33,074 nucleotides of DNA from Candidatus Methanophagales archaeon (GCA_003336485.1 QENH01000178.1:1-33074); one strand, 5' to 3'. Positions 23,616-32,439 are shown, numbered from the stretch's first letter. The notes: generated from the letters alone by a model not told the origin. Numbers and translations are program-made.

Positions 23616-24458
23616 ATGAGAGACAAGTGGACAAAATTCTGCCCGAAATGCGGTACGCAAACAGACGAACTCTTCGATTCCGTATGTGAAGACTGCTTTA
23701 AGCGAGAGATAAAGTTAATCGAATCCACAAGGCTAAGCGTGAGTATATGCAGGACCTGTGGCTGTTACTTTAAAGGCAATGAGAGAACGAGCATAGAGGC
23801 TGTTGTGGCAGCTACAATAAGGAAAGAGATAAGGAAGAAGTATGGGTGCGACAGTGAAGTCGAGATAAAAGAGATAAAGATGGCTGATAAGCGTGCACAT
23901 GCAGTTCTAATCGCGAAAGCCGAACTAAGTGGTGTGCAGCTAACAGAAAACGGTGAAGTTGAGGTCGTTTTGAAACGAGAGTCATGTGAACGATGCAACA
24001 GGATATCAGGCGGATATTACGCGGGAATTGTGCAGGTAAGAGCGGATGACCGAATCCCGACAGATGACGAGCTTGCAATAGCGGAAAAAGTCGCACATTC
24101 GTCGCTAATCGAGCCGGATTTCATATCAAAGGAGGTCTTGTTGAAGGAAGGGCTGGACATTTATGTTAGCAGTATGGACTGCGGTCGCAGGATCTCGAAT
24201 GCGATAGTGAGCCGATTCGGCGGTAGATATTCAAAAAGCGAGAAATTATACGGCCGTAAAGATGGTAGAAACGTATACCGTGTATCATTTTCGGTTCGTA
24301 TGCCAGGGTTCAGGGTGGGGGACGTGCTGGAAATAGGTGGCAAACGCATTTCCGTAGAGAAGATGGTAGAAGGGCGAGGGATAGAGGGCGTGGATATAGA
24401 CACTGACGAGCGCGTGTTCTTGAGTAAGCGAGAGACGATGAAAGCGAAACGGGTGTGA
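23616..24458 (+). CDS. NMD3-family protein (60S/50S export and ribosome factor homologue)
   Basis: A 280-residue archaeal member of the NMD3 family. Zinc-binding Cys pairs are at FCPKCGTQTDELFDSVCEDCF (N terminus), ICRTCGCYFKG (about residue 47) and CERCNRISGGYYAGIVQVRAD (about residue 125). The last stands in the family's most conserved region. Later segments DIYVSSMDCGRRISNAIVSRFGGRYSKSEKL and YRVSFSVRMPGF match the eIF5A-like and SH3-like region of NMD3. In eukaryotes the protein escorts the large ribosomal subunit; archaeal members probably act on ribosome assembly or control. Together with the PPC gene eight bases upstream it forms a short transcript that ends near the dyad at 24513. Confidence 0.85.
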   Translation: MRDKWTKFCPKCGTQTDELFDSVCEDCFKREIKLIESTRLSVSICRTCGCYFKGNERTSIEAVVAATIRKEIRKKYGCDSEVEIKEIKMADKRAHAVLIAKAELSGVQLTENGEVEVVLKRESCERCNRISGGYYAGIVQVRADDRIPTDDELAIAEKVAHSSLIEPDFISKEVLLKEGLDIYVSSMDCGRRISNAIVSRFGGRYSKSEKLYGRKDGRNVYRVSFSVRMPGFRVGDVLEIGGKRISVEKMVEGRGIEGVDIDTDERVFLSKRETMKAKRV

Positions 24459-24512
24459 AAAGCGTTAGTTAAAAAACAGCAAATGGTTTTGTATCGGTAG
24501 TGTATTTTTTGC

Positions 24513-24592
24513 CACCGAGTATTTTCTCTCTGTTTTGTGTGCTCGGTGATCTCTGTGACTATCTATCTCTTTTGATTTTTTTTTGTTTATTT
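24513..24592. terminator. Dyad and T-rich stretch between convergent genes
   Basis: CACCGAG (24513-24519) and CTCGGTG (24542-24548) form an inverted pair around a 22-base T-rich loop, followed by a T-rich tract with T9 near 24580. It lies between NMD3 and the convergent NosD-like gene and could end either transcript. The flanking words (CCACCGAG, CTCTGTGAC) resemble intergenic repeats in other genomes. Confidence 0.5.
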
Positions 24593-24610
24593 TATCTGTT
24601 CCTCATAGCA

Positions 24611-26974
24611 TCACTTAAAGTAGCTCGCCCAAGGCATCATTAATGGATAATTGTCACGGTCTCTGCCTATGCTATAATAAGCATCTCCGATCCCATCTTC
24701 GTCGGAATCGGTTCCGGTGTAATCGTCCCAGTAGTTGCCCAAGTACTTCGTGTAGGTATTACCGCTATAAGTGTAGGTTATTGTTGAAGGGGAATGCCAA
24801 ATATTGGTAGAATTAAGAGAATTGGCATTGACCGTGTTATCAACAACGTTGTTAAGATAAATGCTGTTGTTACACGAAGAATAATTCAAACATATACCAT
24901 TGTTTCCATTGTTCTGTGCCGTGTTATTTGCAATCATGTTATCGTCAGAAGTCCAAAGCACAATACCCGCCTGAAGGTTCGAGTTTGCACTGTTTCCGGC
25001 CACCGAGTTATTCTTTGAATCGCCTAGGTATATGCCACTATAGCCATTGTTCCTTGCCGTGTTATCTGCAATTATGTTCTCGCTCGCGATAACTAGAACA
25101 ATACCTGCTTGAAGGTTCGAGTCCACCGTGTTTCCTACTACCTCGTTATTCTGTGATGCGTCTAACGTTATACCGTGATGGTTAACATTGTTCGAGGCAT
25201 CATTATCACAAATCTTGTTGTCGCTAGAATAGCTTAGATAGATGCCTGTATTTGTGTTGTTCGAGCAGTTACTGTTTGTGATGCTGTTGTTGGCGGCTAC
25301 AAAGAAATCGATACCATACTCATTACGTGAGCAGGTATTGTTCGCTATGCTGTTGGTGGCGGAATACTTGAGTGCGATGCCCTTATCACCATTGTTTGAG
25401 CAGCTATTGTTCGCTATGCTGTTGGTGGTGGAATCATCGAGATAGATGCCATTATCGCTATTGTTCTTTGCCCTGTTGTTTGCAATTATGTTCTCGTCTG
25501 AACTCCAAAGCACAATACCGTAGTAATCGTTATCGTTTGCAAGGTTATTACGAATATCATTATTGTTTGACAAGCATACTGAGATCCCGTTATCATCATT
25601 GTTCGAAGCGTTGTTACTGTATATCTTGTTATTGTTTGATTCATCAAGGAAGATACCATTGTTAGTATTGTTCTTTGCCGTGTTGTTTGCTATCAGGTTC
25701 TTGTTAGAATAGCGAAAGCAGCGTATTCCCGCTCCACTGTTCGAGTTGGCGCTATTATAGGCCAGGATGTTATTGTTAGAATGCGACCTAAGTTGAATAC
25801 CATCAAGGCTGTTTGCGTTTACCGTATTGTGCTCTATGTGGTTGCTGTTGGAATACTCGAATAGGATACCAAACTGATTGTAAGAGCAGTTGTTGTTTCT
25901 TATGGCGAGATCCGAGGAGAAGGCAACTGCTATACCTATGCTTGCATTGTTCACGTTCTGATCTTCAACAATAATATTCGTGCAGTTTGCAACTATTACC
26001 TGACCTGCGCCATCAGGAACTCGACCGCCGTCTACATCTTTACAATAGTAAACGGGTTTTCCATTAACTGTGTTGCTCGTATCTATTTGGTGCATATAAT
26101 CGTGCAGAGAATTGCCCTGAATGAGTATTCCGTTCTCAACCATGACATTAGCATTTAATTTGGTGTTGCTTGAATACTTGAGTAAGACGGCATACGTATT
26201 ATAAGAGCAGATATTGTTTCTTATGGCGACATCAGAAGAGAAGGCGACTGCTATGCCTATGCTTGCATTGTTCACGTTCTGACCTTCAACAGTAATATTC
26301 GTGCAATTGACCAGTATTACCTGACCTGCGGCATCGGGCACTCGGCCATCGGCCACATCATTCCAGTAGTAAAGGGGTTTCCCATTAACTGTGTTGCTTT
26401 CGTCTATTTCGTGCGTGTAGTTAGCAATTGAATCACTCTCGACCCATATGCCACCATCCTGCATACAATTGTCAGATAATTTGTTATTTGCTGAAGACCT
26501 GATGGCGATACCAGCCAATAAGTTGGCGGTGCAGCTATTGTTCGCTATACGGTTCTTGTTTGAATTCGCGATAGAGATGCCGTCATAGTTGTACGTGCAA
26601 TGGTTGTCCGATATATTGCAGTACTCGGCATAGAGGAGGGATATTCCGGCAGCGCCAATTGCACCTTCCGCGGTGAACCCGCTTATTGCTACATGATCTG
26701 CAGTCACATTAAAGACATCGTAGCCTGGATATTTCGCCCAAACAAACGTTGAGTTCGATCCATTCTCCGAGCGAATAGTTAAGCTCTTGTTCACTTCTAT
26801 ATTTTCGATGTACATTCCGTCACTCACAATGATCGTATCGCCGAGAGAAGCGGCTTCCACCGCAGCCTGGATCGTTTCATAGTTGTCCGGCACGTGAATA
26901 GTTGCGGTACCTGATGAAACGAGAAAAAAGAGTGTCAATAGTATCCCAATTGCAATTGCTTCTTCAGTTCTCAT
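24611..26974 (-). CDS. Exported NosD-like right-handed beta-helix protein
   Basis: A 787-residue secreted protein from the ATG at 26974; a GTG at 27007 would add 11 residues but places extra charges before the signal peptide (MRTEEAIAIGILLTLFFLVSSGTATI), so the ATG is preferred. IHVPDNYETIQAAVEAASLGDTIIVSDGMYIENIEV is the start of a pectate-lyase-like beta-helix. About two dozen short turns follow, each with Asn-rich NNxIxxNxxxxNxxxGIxL steps (NosD/parallel beta-helix repeats). Residues around 195-240 and 300-345 hold an inserted domain (SNTVNGKPxYYxxDVxxGRVPD) duplicated with a 321-base period. It ends in NYWDDYTGTDSDEDGIGDAYY, the usual finish of archaeal NosD proteins. No membrane anchor. 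A surface polysaccharide-binding or structural role is likely; copper binding by NosD does not transfer to this group. Confidence 0.85.
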   Translation of the reverse strand: MRTEEAIAIGILLTLFFLVSSGTATIHVPDNYETIQAAVEAASLGDTIIVSDGMYIENIEVNKSLTIRSENGSNSTFVWAKYPGYDVFNVTADHVAISGFTAEGAIGAAGISLLYAEYCNISDNHCTYNYDGISIANSNKNRIANNSCTANLLAGIAIRSSANNKLSDNCMQDGGIWVESDSIANYTHEIDESNTVNGKPLYYWNDVADGRVPDAAGQVILVNCTNITVEGQNVNNASIGIAVAFSSDVAIRNNICSYNTYAVLLKYSSNTKLNANVMVENGILIQGNSLHDYMHQIDTSNTVNGKPVYYCKDVDGGRVPDGAGQVIVANCTNIIVEDQNVNNASIGIAVAFSSDLAIRNNNCSYNQFGILFEYSNSNHIEHNTVNANSLDGIQLRSHSNNNILAYNSANSNSGAGIRCFRYSNKNLIANNTAKNNTNNGIFLDESNNNKIYSNNASNNDDNGISVCLSNNNDIRNNLANDNDYYGIVLWSSDENIIANNRAKNNSDNGIYLDDSTTNSIANNSCSNNGDKGIALKYSATNSIANNTCSRNEYGIDFFVAANNSITNSNCSNNTNTGIYLSYSSDNKICDNDASNNVNHHGITLDASQNNEVVGNTVDSNLQAGIVLVIASENIIADNTARNNGYSGIYLGDSKNNSVAGNSANSNLQAGIVLWTSDDNMIANNTAQNNGNNGICLNYSSCNNSIYLNNVVDNTVNANSLNSTNIWHSPSTITYTYSGNTYTKYLGNYWDDYTGTDSDEDGIGDAYYSIGRDRDNYPLMMPWASYFK

Positions 26975-27073
26975 TTTTTTTCGTTGTATATCTAGTATAA
27001 CTTCCACCTATAAAATTAATTTAGGAGACAGATTTAAATTGTAATTGTATAAACTTCCTGTATGTATCCGCCT

Positions 27074-28456
27074 TTATTTACCGCCCGTACCTTTACGCCT
27101 CTGTGCAATACCCACTTCTGTTGTCTTTTTCGATACGATTTCATATAGTATAGCGAGTTTACCCTCCTTCTTCCTCAATATCCTGCCCAATCGCTGCTTA
27201 TATTCTCTCTTACTTCCACTACCGCTCAATATAACAGCAACAGAAGCTTCCGGCACATCAATGCCCTCTTCCAGAACCTTAGAGGTTACAATCGCCTTGT
27301 ATTTCCCCCTCCGGAACTTATCCATAATTTCCGCACGTTCTTCTTTCTGCGTAGTATGCGTAATAGCAGGTATGAGGAACTCATGAGAGATAGCATAAAC
27401 CAGCGAATTGTGCTCGGTGAATATGATCATTCGTTCACCGAAATGGTCATTCAAGATACGGGAAAGCGCATGTAACTTCGAGTCCGAGTTCAAAGCTATC
27501 CGTCTCGCTCTGTTTCGAGCCAGCAAAGCTGCTCTCGCACTTGCGTCGCGACCACTTCTCATAACAAGCACCCTGAATTTTTTTGGCGTGTTCAAGATTA
27601 TGTTCCTACTCTTCAGGAAATCAGTGAATATATCATGGTATTTTTCGTATTCCGTCCGTTCAGCCACCGTTAAATCCGTAACGATCCGCTTCGTTTTGTA
27701 TTCCGCTAAATGCGTGCCTTTTAGTTTTTCTAGGCCAATCTCATAGACCTTCCCACCTATCAACCGTTCGAGCTCTTTATGCAGCTCATCCTCTCGTTCG
27801 TAGGTCGCAGTCAACCCCAACCGGTAAGGTGCGACAAACAGCTCCGCTATGGTTGCATATCCGGGCGATGGCAGATGGTGAACTTCGTCAAAGAGCAAGA
27901 ACAGGAACTTGTTCCCCAGCTCTTCGGCCCTCAAATACGCGGTATCGTAGGTTGATACTGTTATAGGCCTCAATATATGCTTTTCGCCGCTGTATGTGCC
28001 TACTTCAATACCCAATTTATGCTCCAGTTCTTTTTTCCATTGCTTTAGCAGTTCCAATGTCGGTACGACAACAAGTGCTGGAACGTTCAGCATGCTAATC
28101 GCCTTTATGCCTATTACTGTCTTGCCTGCGCCAGTAGGTAGAACCAAAGCCCCGCTCTTTGTTTGCAGCCATTTAGCTAGTGCATCTTTCTGATAGTCTC
28201 GCAAGGCCAAATCACACTCTAAATTCGGCATTGGCAATAAGTCCAAGACGTTATCCACGTAATCGAGCCCGGATAGAGTTAGATATTCTAGCACGTCCTT
28301 ATAGTACAGAGATGAGCATCTATAGCAGCCCACACGAGTATCCCAAACGGTATGTGGCAGCTTGAAATTGCTATTTAATACTATCGTACCGTGCTTATAG
28401 CTTAATGTTATGATGTCCCTTTCTATTACCCCATGTGCATTCTTTTTCGTGTGCAT
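27074..28456 (-). CDS. XPB/Rad25-type superfamily 2 DNA helicase
   Basis: A 460-residue helicase. Motifs in order: LRDYQKDAL (residues 85-93), Walker A LPTGAGKT (106-113), Ia VVVPTLELLKQW, DEVHH (190-194), motif III LTATYERED (about 215), ARNRARRIALNSDSKLHALSRIL before IIFTEHN (motif IV), VTSKVLEEGIDVPEASVAV (V) and SKREYKQRLGRILRK (VI). DEVHH and the length place it in the archaeal XPB group, which works with the Bax1 nuclease in some species in DNA repair or transcription-coupled opening. No Bax1 gene is beside it here. The N-terminal 80 residues (with CYRC) are the damage-recognition-like domain. It diverges from alba through a gap of only 57 bases and lies upstream of the NosD-like gene on the same strand. 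Confidence 0.9.
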   Translation of the reverse strand: MHTKKNAHGVIERDIITLSYKHGTIVLNSNFKLPHTVWDTRVGCYRCSSLYYKDVLEYLTLSGLDYVDNVLDLLPMPNLECDLALRDYQKDALAKWLQTKSGALVLPTGAGKTVIGIKAISMLNVPALVVVPTLELLKQWKKELEHKLGIEVGTYSGEKHILRPITVSTYDTAYLRAEELGNKFLFLLFDEVHHLPSPGYATIAELFVAPYRLGLTATYEREDELHKELERLIGGKVYEIGLEKLKGTHLAEYKTKRIVTDLTVAERTEYEKYHDIFTDFLKSRNIILNTPKKFRVLVMRSGRDASARAALLARNRARRIALNSDSKLHALSRILNDHFGERMIIFTEHNSLVYAISHEFLIPAITHTTQKEERAEIMDKFRRGKYKAIVTSKVLEEGIDVPEASVAVILSGSGSKREYKQRLGRILRKKEGKLAILYEIVSKKTTEVGIAQRRKGTGGK

Positions 28457-28470
28457 GTATGTGGTGAATG

Positions 28471-28507
28471 TTTAAAAGCAACACCAATATATAATACAAT
28501 AGGTGAT
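28471..28507 (+). promoter_or_regulatory. alba promoter and ribosome site
   Basis: TTTAAAAG (28471-28478) is a likely TATA element, with the transcript start near 28500; a second AT box (ATATATAATAC) follows at 28487. AGGTGAT at 28501-28507 is the ribosome site before the ATG at 28514, which may leave an almost leaderless transcript. Confidence 0.45.
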
Positions 28508-28513
28508 ACAAAA

Positions 28514-28792
28514 ATGCCAGAAGACAACGTGATATATATCGGGACTAAGCCAATGATGAGTTATGTCATGGCTGTAGTGACGCAGATCAATAGCGGCTCT
28601 GACGTGGTAGTGATAAAGGCGCGAGGCCGAGCAATCGCAAAGGCCGTGGATACCGCAGAGGTAACGCGGTCTAAGTTCGTGCCGGGAGCGGAAGTGAAGG
28701 ACATAAAGATCGGGACTGAGCAGATATCCGGAGATGAAGGATATAAAGCGAACGTCTCGTCAATTGAGATAACATTGGCAACAAAGGCATGA
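28514..28792 (+). CDS. albA: Alba chromatin protein
   Basis: A 92-residue DNA/RNA-binding protein of the Alba family, an abundant archaeal chromatin component that dimerises on DNA. It shows the full signature: VIYIGTKPMMSYVMAVVTQI, the basic KARGRAIAKAVDTAEV (loop and helix, with the Lys that is acetylated in some species probably near the start in the PMM loop), and SIEITLATKA at the end. The upstream in-frame GTG/ATG at 28433 would add residues unlike Alba, so the ATG at 28514 is used. It is monocistronic, with strong promoter elements and a hairpin terminator, fitting high expression. Confidence 0.95.
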   Translation: MPEDNVIYIGTKPMMSYVMAVVTQINSGSDVVVIKARGRAIAKAVDTAEVTRSKFVPGAEVKDIKIGTEQISGDEGYKANVSSIEITLATKA

Positions 28793-28800
28793 ACTAGATT

Positions 28801-28910
28801 ACACCGGAGTACTTTAATACTCTTCGGTTAGCGGATGCTTTCGATAGTCGCCGGCAATCGCACCTTTTTGAGCGTGCCAAAAAATGAAGCCGCGAAATGC
28901 GGCTTTTTTC
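28801..28910 (+). terminator. alba terminator region with two hairpins
   Basis: A first stem-loop (ACCGGAGTA with TACTCTTCGGT, two-base bulge) spans 28802-28827. A second, AAGCCGC (28887-28893) with GCGGCTT (28899-28905) and a five-base loop, runs straight into T6, a classic intrinsic terminator. The sequence between them has no frame of interest. Confidence 0.7.
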
Positions 28911-28927
28911 CGTTTTTATACCTGATC

Positions 28928-29074
28928 CTATGATCCGAGCAGTACATCGGCAATTTCATCGCCATTGAGGTCCTTCCATGCGCTTCCAACCCAAATAGGG
29001 CCATCAGATTCGGTTATCCATATACGCATGCCATCATATCCTCGTTTCGCAATGACTGTTTTTGGTTGAGATTG
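28928..29074 (-). pseudogene. In-frame protein-like stretch beyond the NHL-protein stop
   Basis: Past the TAA stop of the NHL-repeat gene (29075-29077) the same minus-strand frame stays open for 48 codons to TAG at 28928-28930. It reads RIWITESDGPIWVG and DLNGDEIADVLLG, which looks like genuine protein (a Ca-binding-like DxNGDxxAD turn). It has no ribosome site of its own. It is probably a cut-off C-terminal end of the NHL protein or of a former neighbour. Confidence 0.5.
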
Positions 29075-32000
29075 TTACAACTCAGAAGAAGCACCCACAA
29101 TAAAGACATCGGCCTTAGCAGATGCCTCATTGCCTTTATTGTCTGTTGCGATTACGTCAATATCGTAAATCCCACCCGCCAAAAAAAACATTGTACGCCA
29201 GGTTCCGGTATACGTTCCATCTTTATCGAGATCCTGCATGTGCACGGTTGTGACCTCTTCTCCATCTTTACTGACGGTGCACTTAACGTCCTGTACCTCC
29301 GAAAGCACATCGAAGACGTCCACAGAGATATGTATGTGCGTTCCGGGCTCCGTAATATCCGGATCTACCACAATATTCACTATTTTTGGTGCTTCCGTAT
29401 CACTGATAATCTCGATTTGACATGGCTTAGCGAAAGCCTCGTTTCTCTCGGTGTCCCTTGCGTGTATAGTAATGTTATAAATCCCACATTTCTCAAAGAT
29501 CAATGTGCGCCAGGCACCTCTGTAAACATCCTCTTTGGTCTCACTGAGTGAGAGCGAAATAGTCCTTATACCTTTGTCTCCTTTAGTAACGAAAGCTCTA
29601 ACCCATAATACTCCGGAAGAATCGAACACATCAACAGCGATGTCTATTGTGTTACCAGGCACTGCATAAGTCGGAGTTACTTTTACATTTGTGATGGTGG
29701 GTGCTACTGCATGAACCTCGAAGCTGACGGTATCAGATCTTATAGTTCCTCTCAGGTCCTCTGCATAAATGGTTAAATTGTGTGATCCGTCCTTCAACTT
29801 ATCCAAGGTTCTGTTTCCTGATACTGTTATGTTCTCCGCTCCGTCAAGGCTATAACCCTCCCATCTTGTGAGCCCGTTTACAATGTAGCGTAAATCAACA
29901 GTAGTAGTCTCGTAGGTCACGTTTTCTACCGGCGATATGATTGCTACCTCCGATGGGATGCTGCCAACAATACCTCTTCCTTTTTGGTAATATTCAATGT
30001 ACAGTTTTGGCGATTCATATTCGGCATTTTCAAAAGCCGCAAAGTATTGTGCCTTTTCTGTTGTCGTATTGTGATCCGCGAAATCGAAAAGGAGCAGGAT
30101 AGGTGCTCCTGCAAAATAGTCATAAGAATCCACCAGTTCCTGTATCACCATAGAAATGTCGGTGGAATTTACACTCTCGCCTGCAGTCCAGGTCGATGCG
30201 TCCCAATTTACAGTGGATGTAGTCCTCTTACATGCATAGAACTCAGAATAGGTTGTGGGCGTAGAAGGGTTCGCAACGTCTGCCGCAGAGATGTTCACTT
30301 GCGGTCCTGCCGCATTAGTCGCTGTTGGAACGACGGAAATATAAGCTTTTGTTATCTCTGCTTTCTTTGGGATCTTCACCGTTGAAAACCGAAGGAACGC
30401 GGAGAATTCGTGTGCCGTTCCTATTGTGATGCCAGTTGAACCCGTGTGGAAGAAATCAGTACTGCGAGCAACGAAACCGTCATCTACACCTGTATCTATT
30501 TCTGCTGCTACGCCCTTTTTACCAGCGCGATAAATCTTGAACTTCTGGATTCTGTTATTGTGTGTATCTGCGACAAACATATTGCCGCCGCTATCTACTG
30601 CTATGCCACAGGGGTTGCTAAACTCGCCATCGCCACTGCCAAAACTGCCACAATTTGTGATGCCGTTACCATTAGTGTCAAACTTCCGGATTCTGTTATT
30701 TCCGGAATCCGCGACATAGACATTGCCGCTGCTATCTATTGCTATGTCCTGGGGCCAATTAAACTCACCGCCGCTCGTACCATAACTACCCCATTTCGAG
30801 ATGAACTTGCCATCGTTGTCAAATTTCTGGATTCTGCCATTGCCGGCATCCACGACATAGACATTGCCTTGGCCATCTACTGCTATGCTTCTGGGAGAAT
30901 CAAACACTCCCGCGTTAGTACCCCCTTCACCCCATTTCGTGATGAACTTGCCATCTGGGTCAAATTTCTGGATCCGATCGTTACCAGAATCAGCAACAAA
31001 TACATTGCCGCTGCTATCTACTGCTATGCCCTGAGGCCAATAAAACTCACCGTCGCCCGTACCCTTAGTACCCCATTTTGTGATGAACTTGCCATCGTTG
31101 TCACACTTCTGGATTCTGCTATTACCGGAATCTGCAACATAAACATTACCTCCATCATCAATTGCTATGTCAAAAGGTTCATCAAACTCACCATCGCTAC
31201 TACCTCTCTTGCCCCAAAGGGTAATGAAGCCACCATCGTTGTCAAATTTCTGTATTCTGTCATTATCGGAATCTGAGACATAAACATTGCCTCCACTATC
31301 TATTGCCATGCCATAAGGTGTATTAAACTCACCATCTCCTGTGCCATAACTGCCCAGGGCGGTAATGAAGTTACCATTAGTCGTAAACTTCAGTATTCGA
31401 GAATTATATGTGTCCGCGACATAAACATTGCAGCCGCTATCTGCAGCTATGCCATGAGGCCCACTAAAGTCGCTTTCGCAGGTGCCATAACTGCCCCAGG
31501 CGGTAATGAAGTTGCCATTAGTGTCAAACTTCTGGATCCTGTTATTAAATGTGTCGGCGACGTAAACATTGCCGCTACTATCTACTGCTAGGCTATATGG
31601 GTCCATAAAGTCGCCATCGCCCGTGCCCTTACTACCCCATTTCGTGATGAACTTGCCATCGTTGTCAAACTTCTGGATTCGGCCATTACCGGAATCTACA
31701 ACATAAACATTGCCACTACTATCTGCTGCTATGCCATAAGCCATATCAAACTCGCCATCGCCTGTACCCTTACCACCCCATTTGGTGATGAACTTGCCAT
31801 CTGGGTCAAACTTCTGGATTCTGCCATTATCGGAATCTGCGACATAAACATTGCCATTGCTATCAACTGCTACGCCATAAGGCTCCATAAAGTCGCCATC
31901 GCCTGTACCCTTACTACCCCATTTGGTGATGAACTTGCCATGAGCGTCGAATTTCTGGATTCTGTTATTAAATGTGTCGGCGACATAAAGATTGCCGCTA

Positions 32001-32314
32001 CTATCTACTGCTATGCCATAAGGCTCCATAAAGTCGCCATCGCCTGTACCCTTACTACCCCATTTGGTGATGAACTTGCCATGAGCGTCGAATTTCTGGA
32101 TTCTGTTATTAAATGTGTCGGCGACATAAAGATTGCCGCCACTTACTGCTACACCATAAGGGTCATCAAAGTACCAGGGTTGAGGTAATTCTGGCCACAG
32201 GGTAACAAATGCATACTCCTCTTGAGCACAGGCACCTGCTGTAAATATCGCAACAAGCAAAAAAACAACAAAAATCGGTGCTATGCTCATGTGTATCAAT
32301 TCCTTACTATCCAT
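29075..32314 (-). CDS. Giant exported NHL-repeat protein with DNRLRE-like and Ig-like domains
   Basis: A 1079-residue secreted protein. The signal peptide is MSIAPIFVVFLLVAIFTAGACAQ (Met9 could be the start). Residues about 45-605 hold twelve NHL repeats of 47 residues (PYGIAVDSSGNVYVADxxNxRIQKFDxxGKFITKWG), enough for two six-bladed beta-propellers. Residues about 612-785 resemble the DNRLRE/CBM96-type module (AEIDTGVDDGFVA ... LRFSTVKIPKKAEITKAYISV ... SPKLYIEYY). Three Ig-like domains finish it, two with YxGxWRTxxFxxxGIYxIxxxAxD, like the C-terminal domain of the double rhodanese protein. NHL propellers outside the cell usually bind proteins or sugars. No anchor is seen. The first two repeats are identical over 125 bases, so the array is changing now. 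Confidence 0.88.
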   Translation of the reverse strand: MDSKELIHMSIAPIFVVFLLVAIFTAGACAQEEYAFVTLWPELPQPWYFDDPYGVAVSGGNLYVADTFNNRIQKFDAHGKFITKWGSKGTGDGDFMEPYGIAVDSSGNLYVADTFNNRIQKFDAHGKFITKWGSKGTGDGDFMEPYGVAVDSNGNVYVADSDNGRIQKFDPDGKFITKWGGKGTGDGEFDMAYGIAADSSGNVYVVDSGNGRIQKFDNDGKFITKWGSKGTGDGDFMDPYSLAVDSSGNVYVADTFNNRIQKFDTNGNFITAWGSYGTCESDFSGPHGIAADSGCNVYVADTYNSRILKFTTNGNFITALGSYGTGDGEFNTPYGMAIDSGGNVYVSDSDNDRIQKFDNDGGFITLWGKRGSSDGEFDEPFDIAIDDGGNVYVADSGNSRIQKCDNDGKFITKWGTKGTGDGEFYWPQGIAVDSSGNVFVADSGNDRIQKFDPDGKFITKWGEGGTNAGVFDSPRSIAVDGQGNVYVVDAGNGRIQKFDNDGKFISKWGSYGTSGGEFNWPQDIAIDSSGNVYVADSGNNRIRKFDTNGNGITNCGSFGSGDGEFSNPCGIAVDSGGNMFVADTHNNRIQKFKIYRAGKKGVAAEIDTGVDDGFVARSTDFFHTGSTGITIGTAHEFSAFLRFSTVKIPKKAEITKAYISVVPTATNAAGPQVNISAADVANPSTPTTYSEFYACKRTTSTVNWDASTWTAGESVNSTDISMVIQELVDSYDYFAGAPILLLFDFADHNTTTEKAQYFAAFENAEYESPKLYIEYYQKGRGIVGSIPSEVAIISPVENVTYETTTVDLRYIVNGLTRWEGYSLDGAENITVSGNRTLDKLKDGSHNLTIYAEDLRGTIRSDTVSFEVHAVAPTITNVKVTPTYAVPGNTIDIAVDVFDSSGVLWVRAFVTKGDKGIRTISLSLSETKEDVYRGAWRTLIFEKCGIYNITIHARDTERNEAFAKPCQIEIISDTEAPKIVNIVVDPDITEPGTHIHISVDVFDVLSEVQDVKCTVSKDGEEVTTVHMQDLDKDGTYTGTWRTMFFLAGGIYDIDVIATDNKGNEASAKADVFIVGASSEL
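31874..32139 (-). repeat. Recent 141-base tandem duplication inside the NHL array
   Basis: Bases 31874-31998 and 32015-32139 are identical over 125 positions, with a period of 141 bases (47 codons, one propeller blade). The rest of the array, down to about 30530, is the same unit in more diverged form. Confidence 0.85.
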
Positions 32315-32373
32315 TTTTAGATGTCCATTTCATTCTATTCGTTTCGTTATACATAAAATATATCATTTCTTTC

Positions 32374-32402
32374 TTTGGTAAAGCTTTCTTGTTAAAAAAA
32401 AC
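32374..32402. repeat. Second dispersed motif, sister copy
   Basis: TTTGGTAAAGCTTTCTTG, then an A-rich tail, matches the motif at 13077-13095. It lies in the 125-base gap upstream of the NHL gene, which also must contain that gene's promoter; no clear TATA box stands out. Confidence 0.35.
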
Positions 32403-32439
32403 ATTTTGCATTGTCTACAAGAACCTAAAACTCCGCCAA

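Noticed and set aside
24611-26974. NosD protein as a copper-delivery factor for nitrous oxide reductase
   Set aside because: No nos genes are nearby, and archaeal surface proteins with this repeat type are widespread without denitrification.
30446-31276. 276-codon plus-strand frame opposite the NHL repeats
   Set aside because: It is itself periodic only because the NHL array on the other strand is, and lacks a ribosome site or homology.
30530-32160. Regularly spaced repeat that might be read as a CRISPR array
   Set aside because: The 141-base units are coding, without short spacers, and translate to NHL propeller blades on the minus strand.
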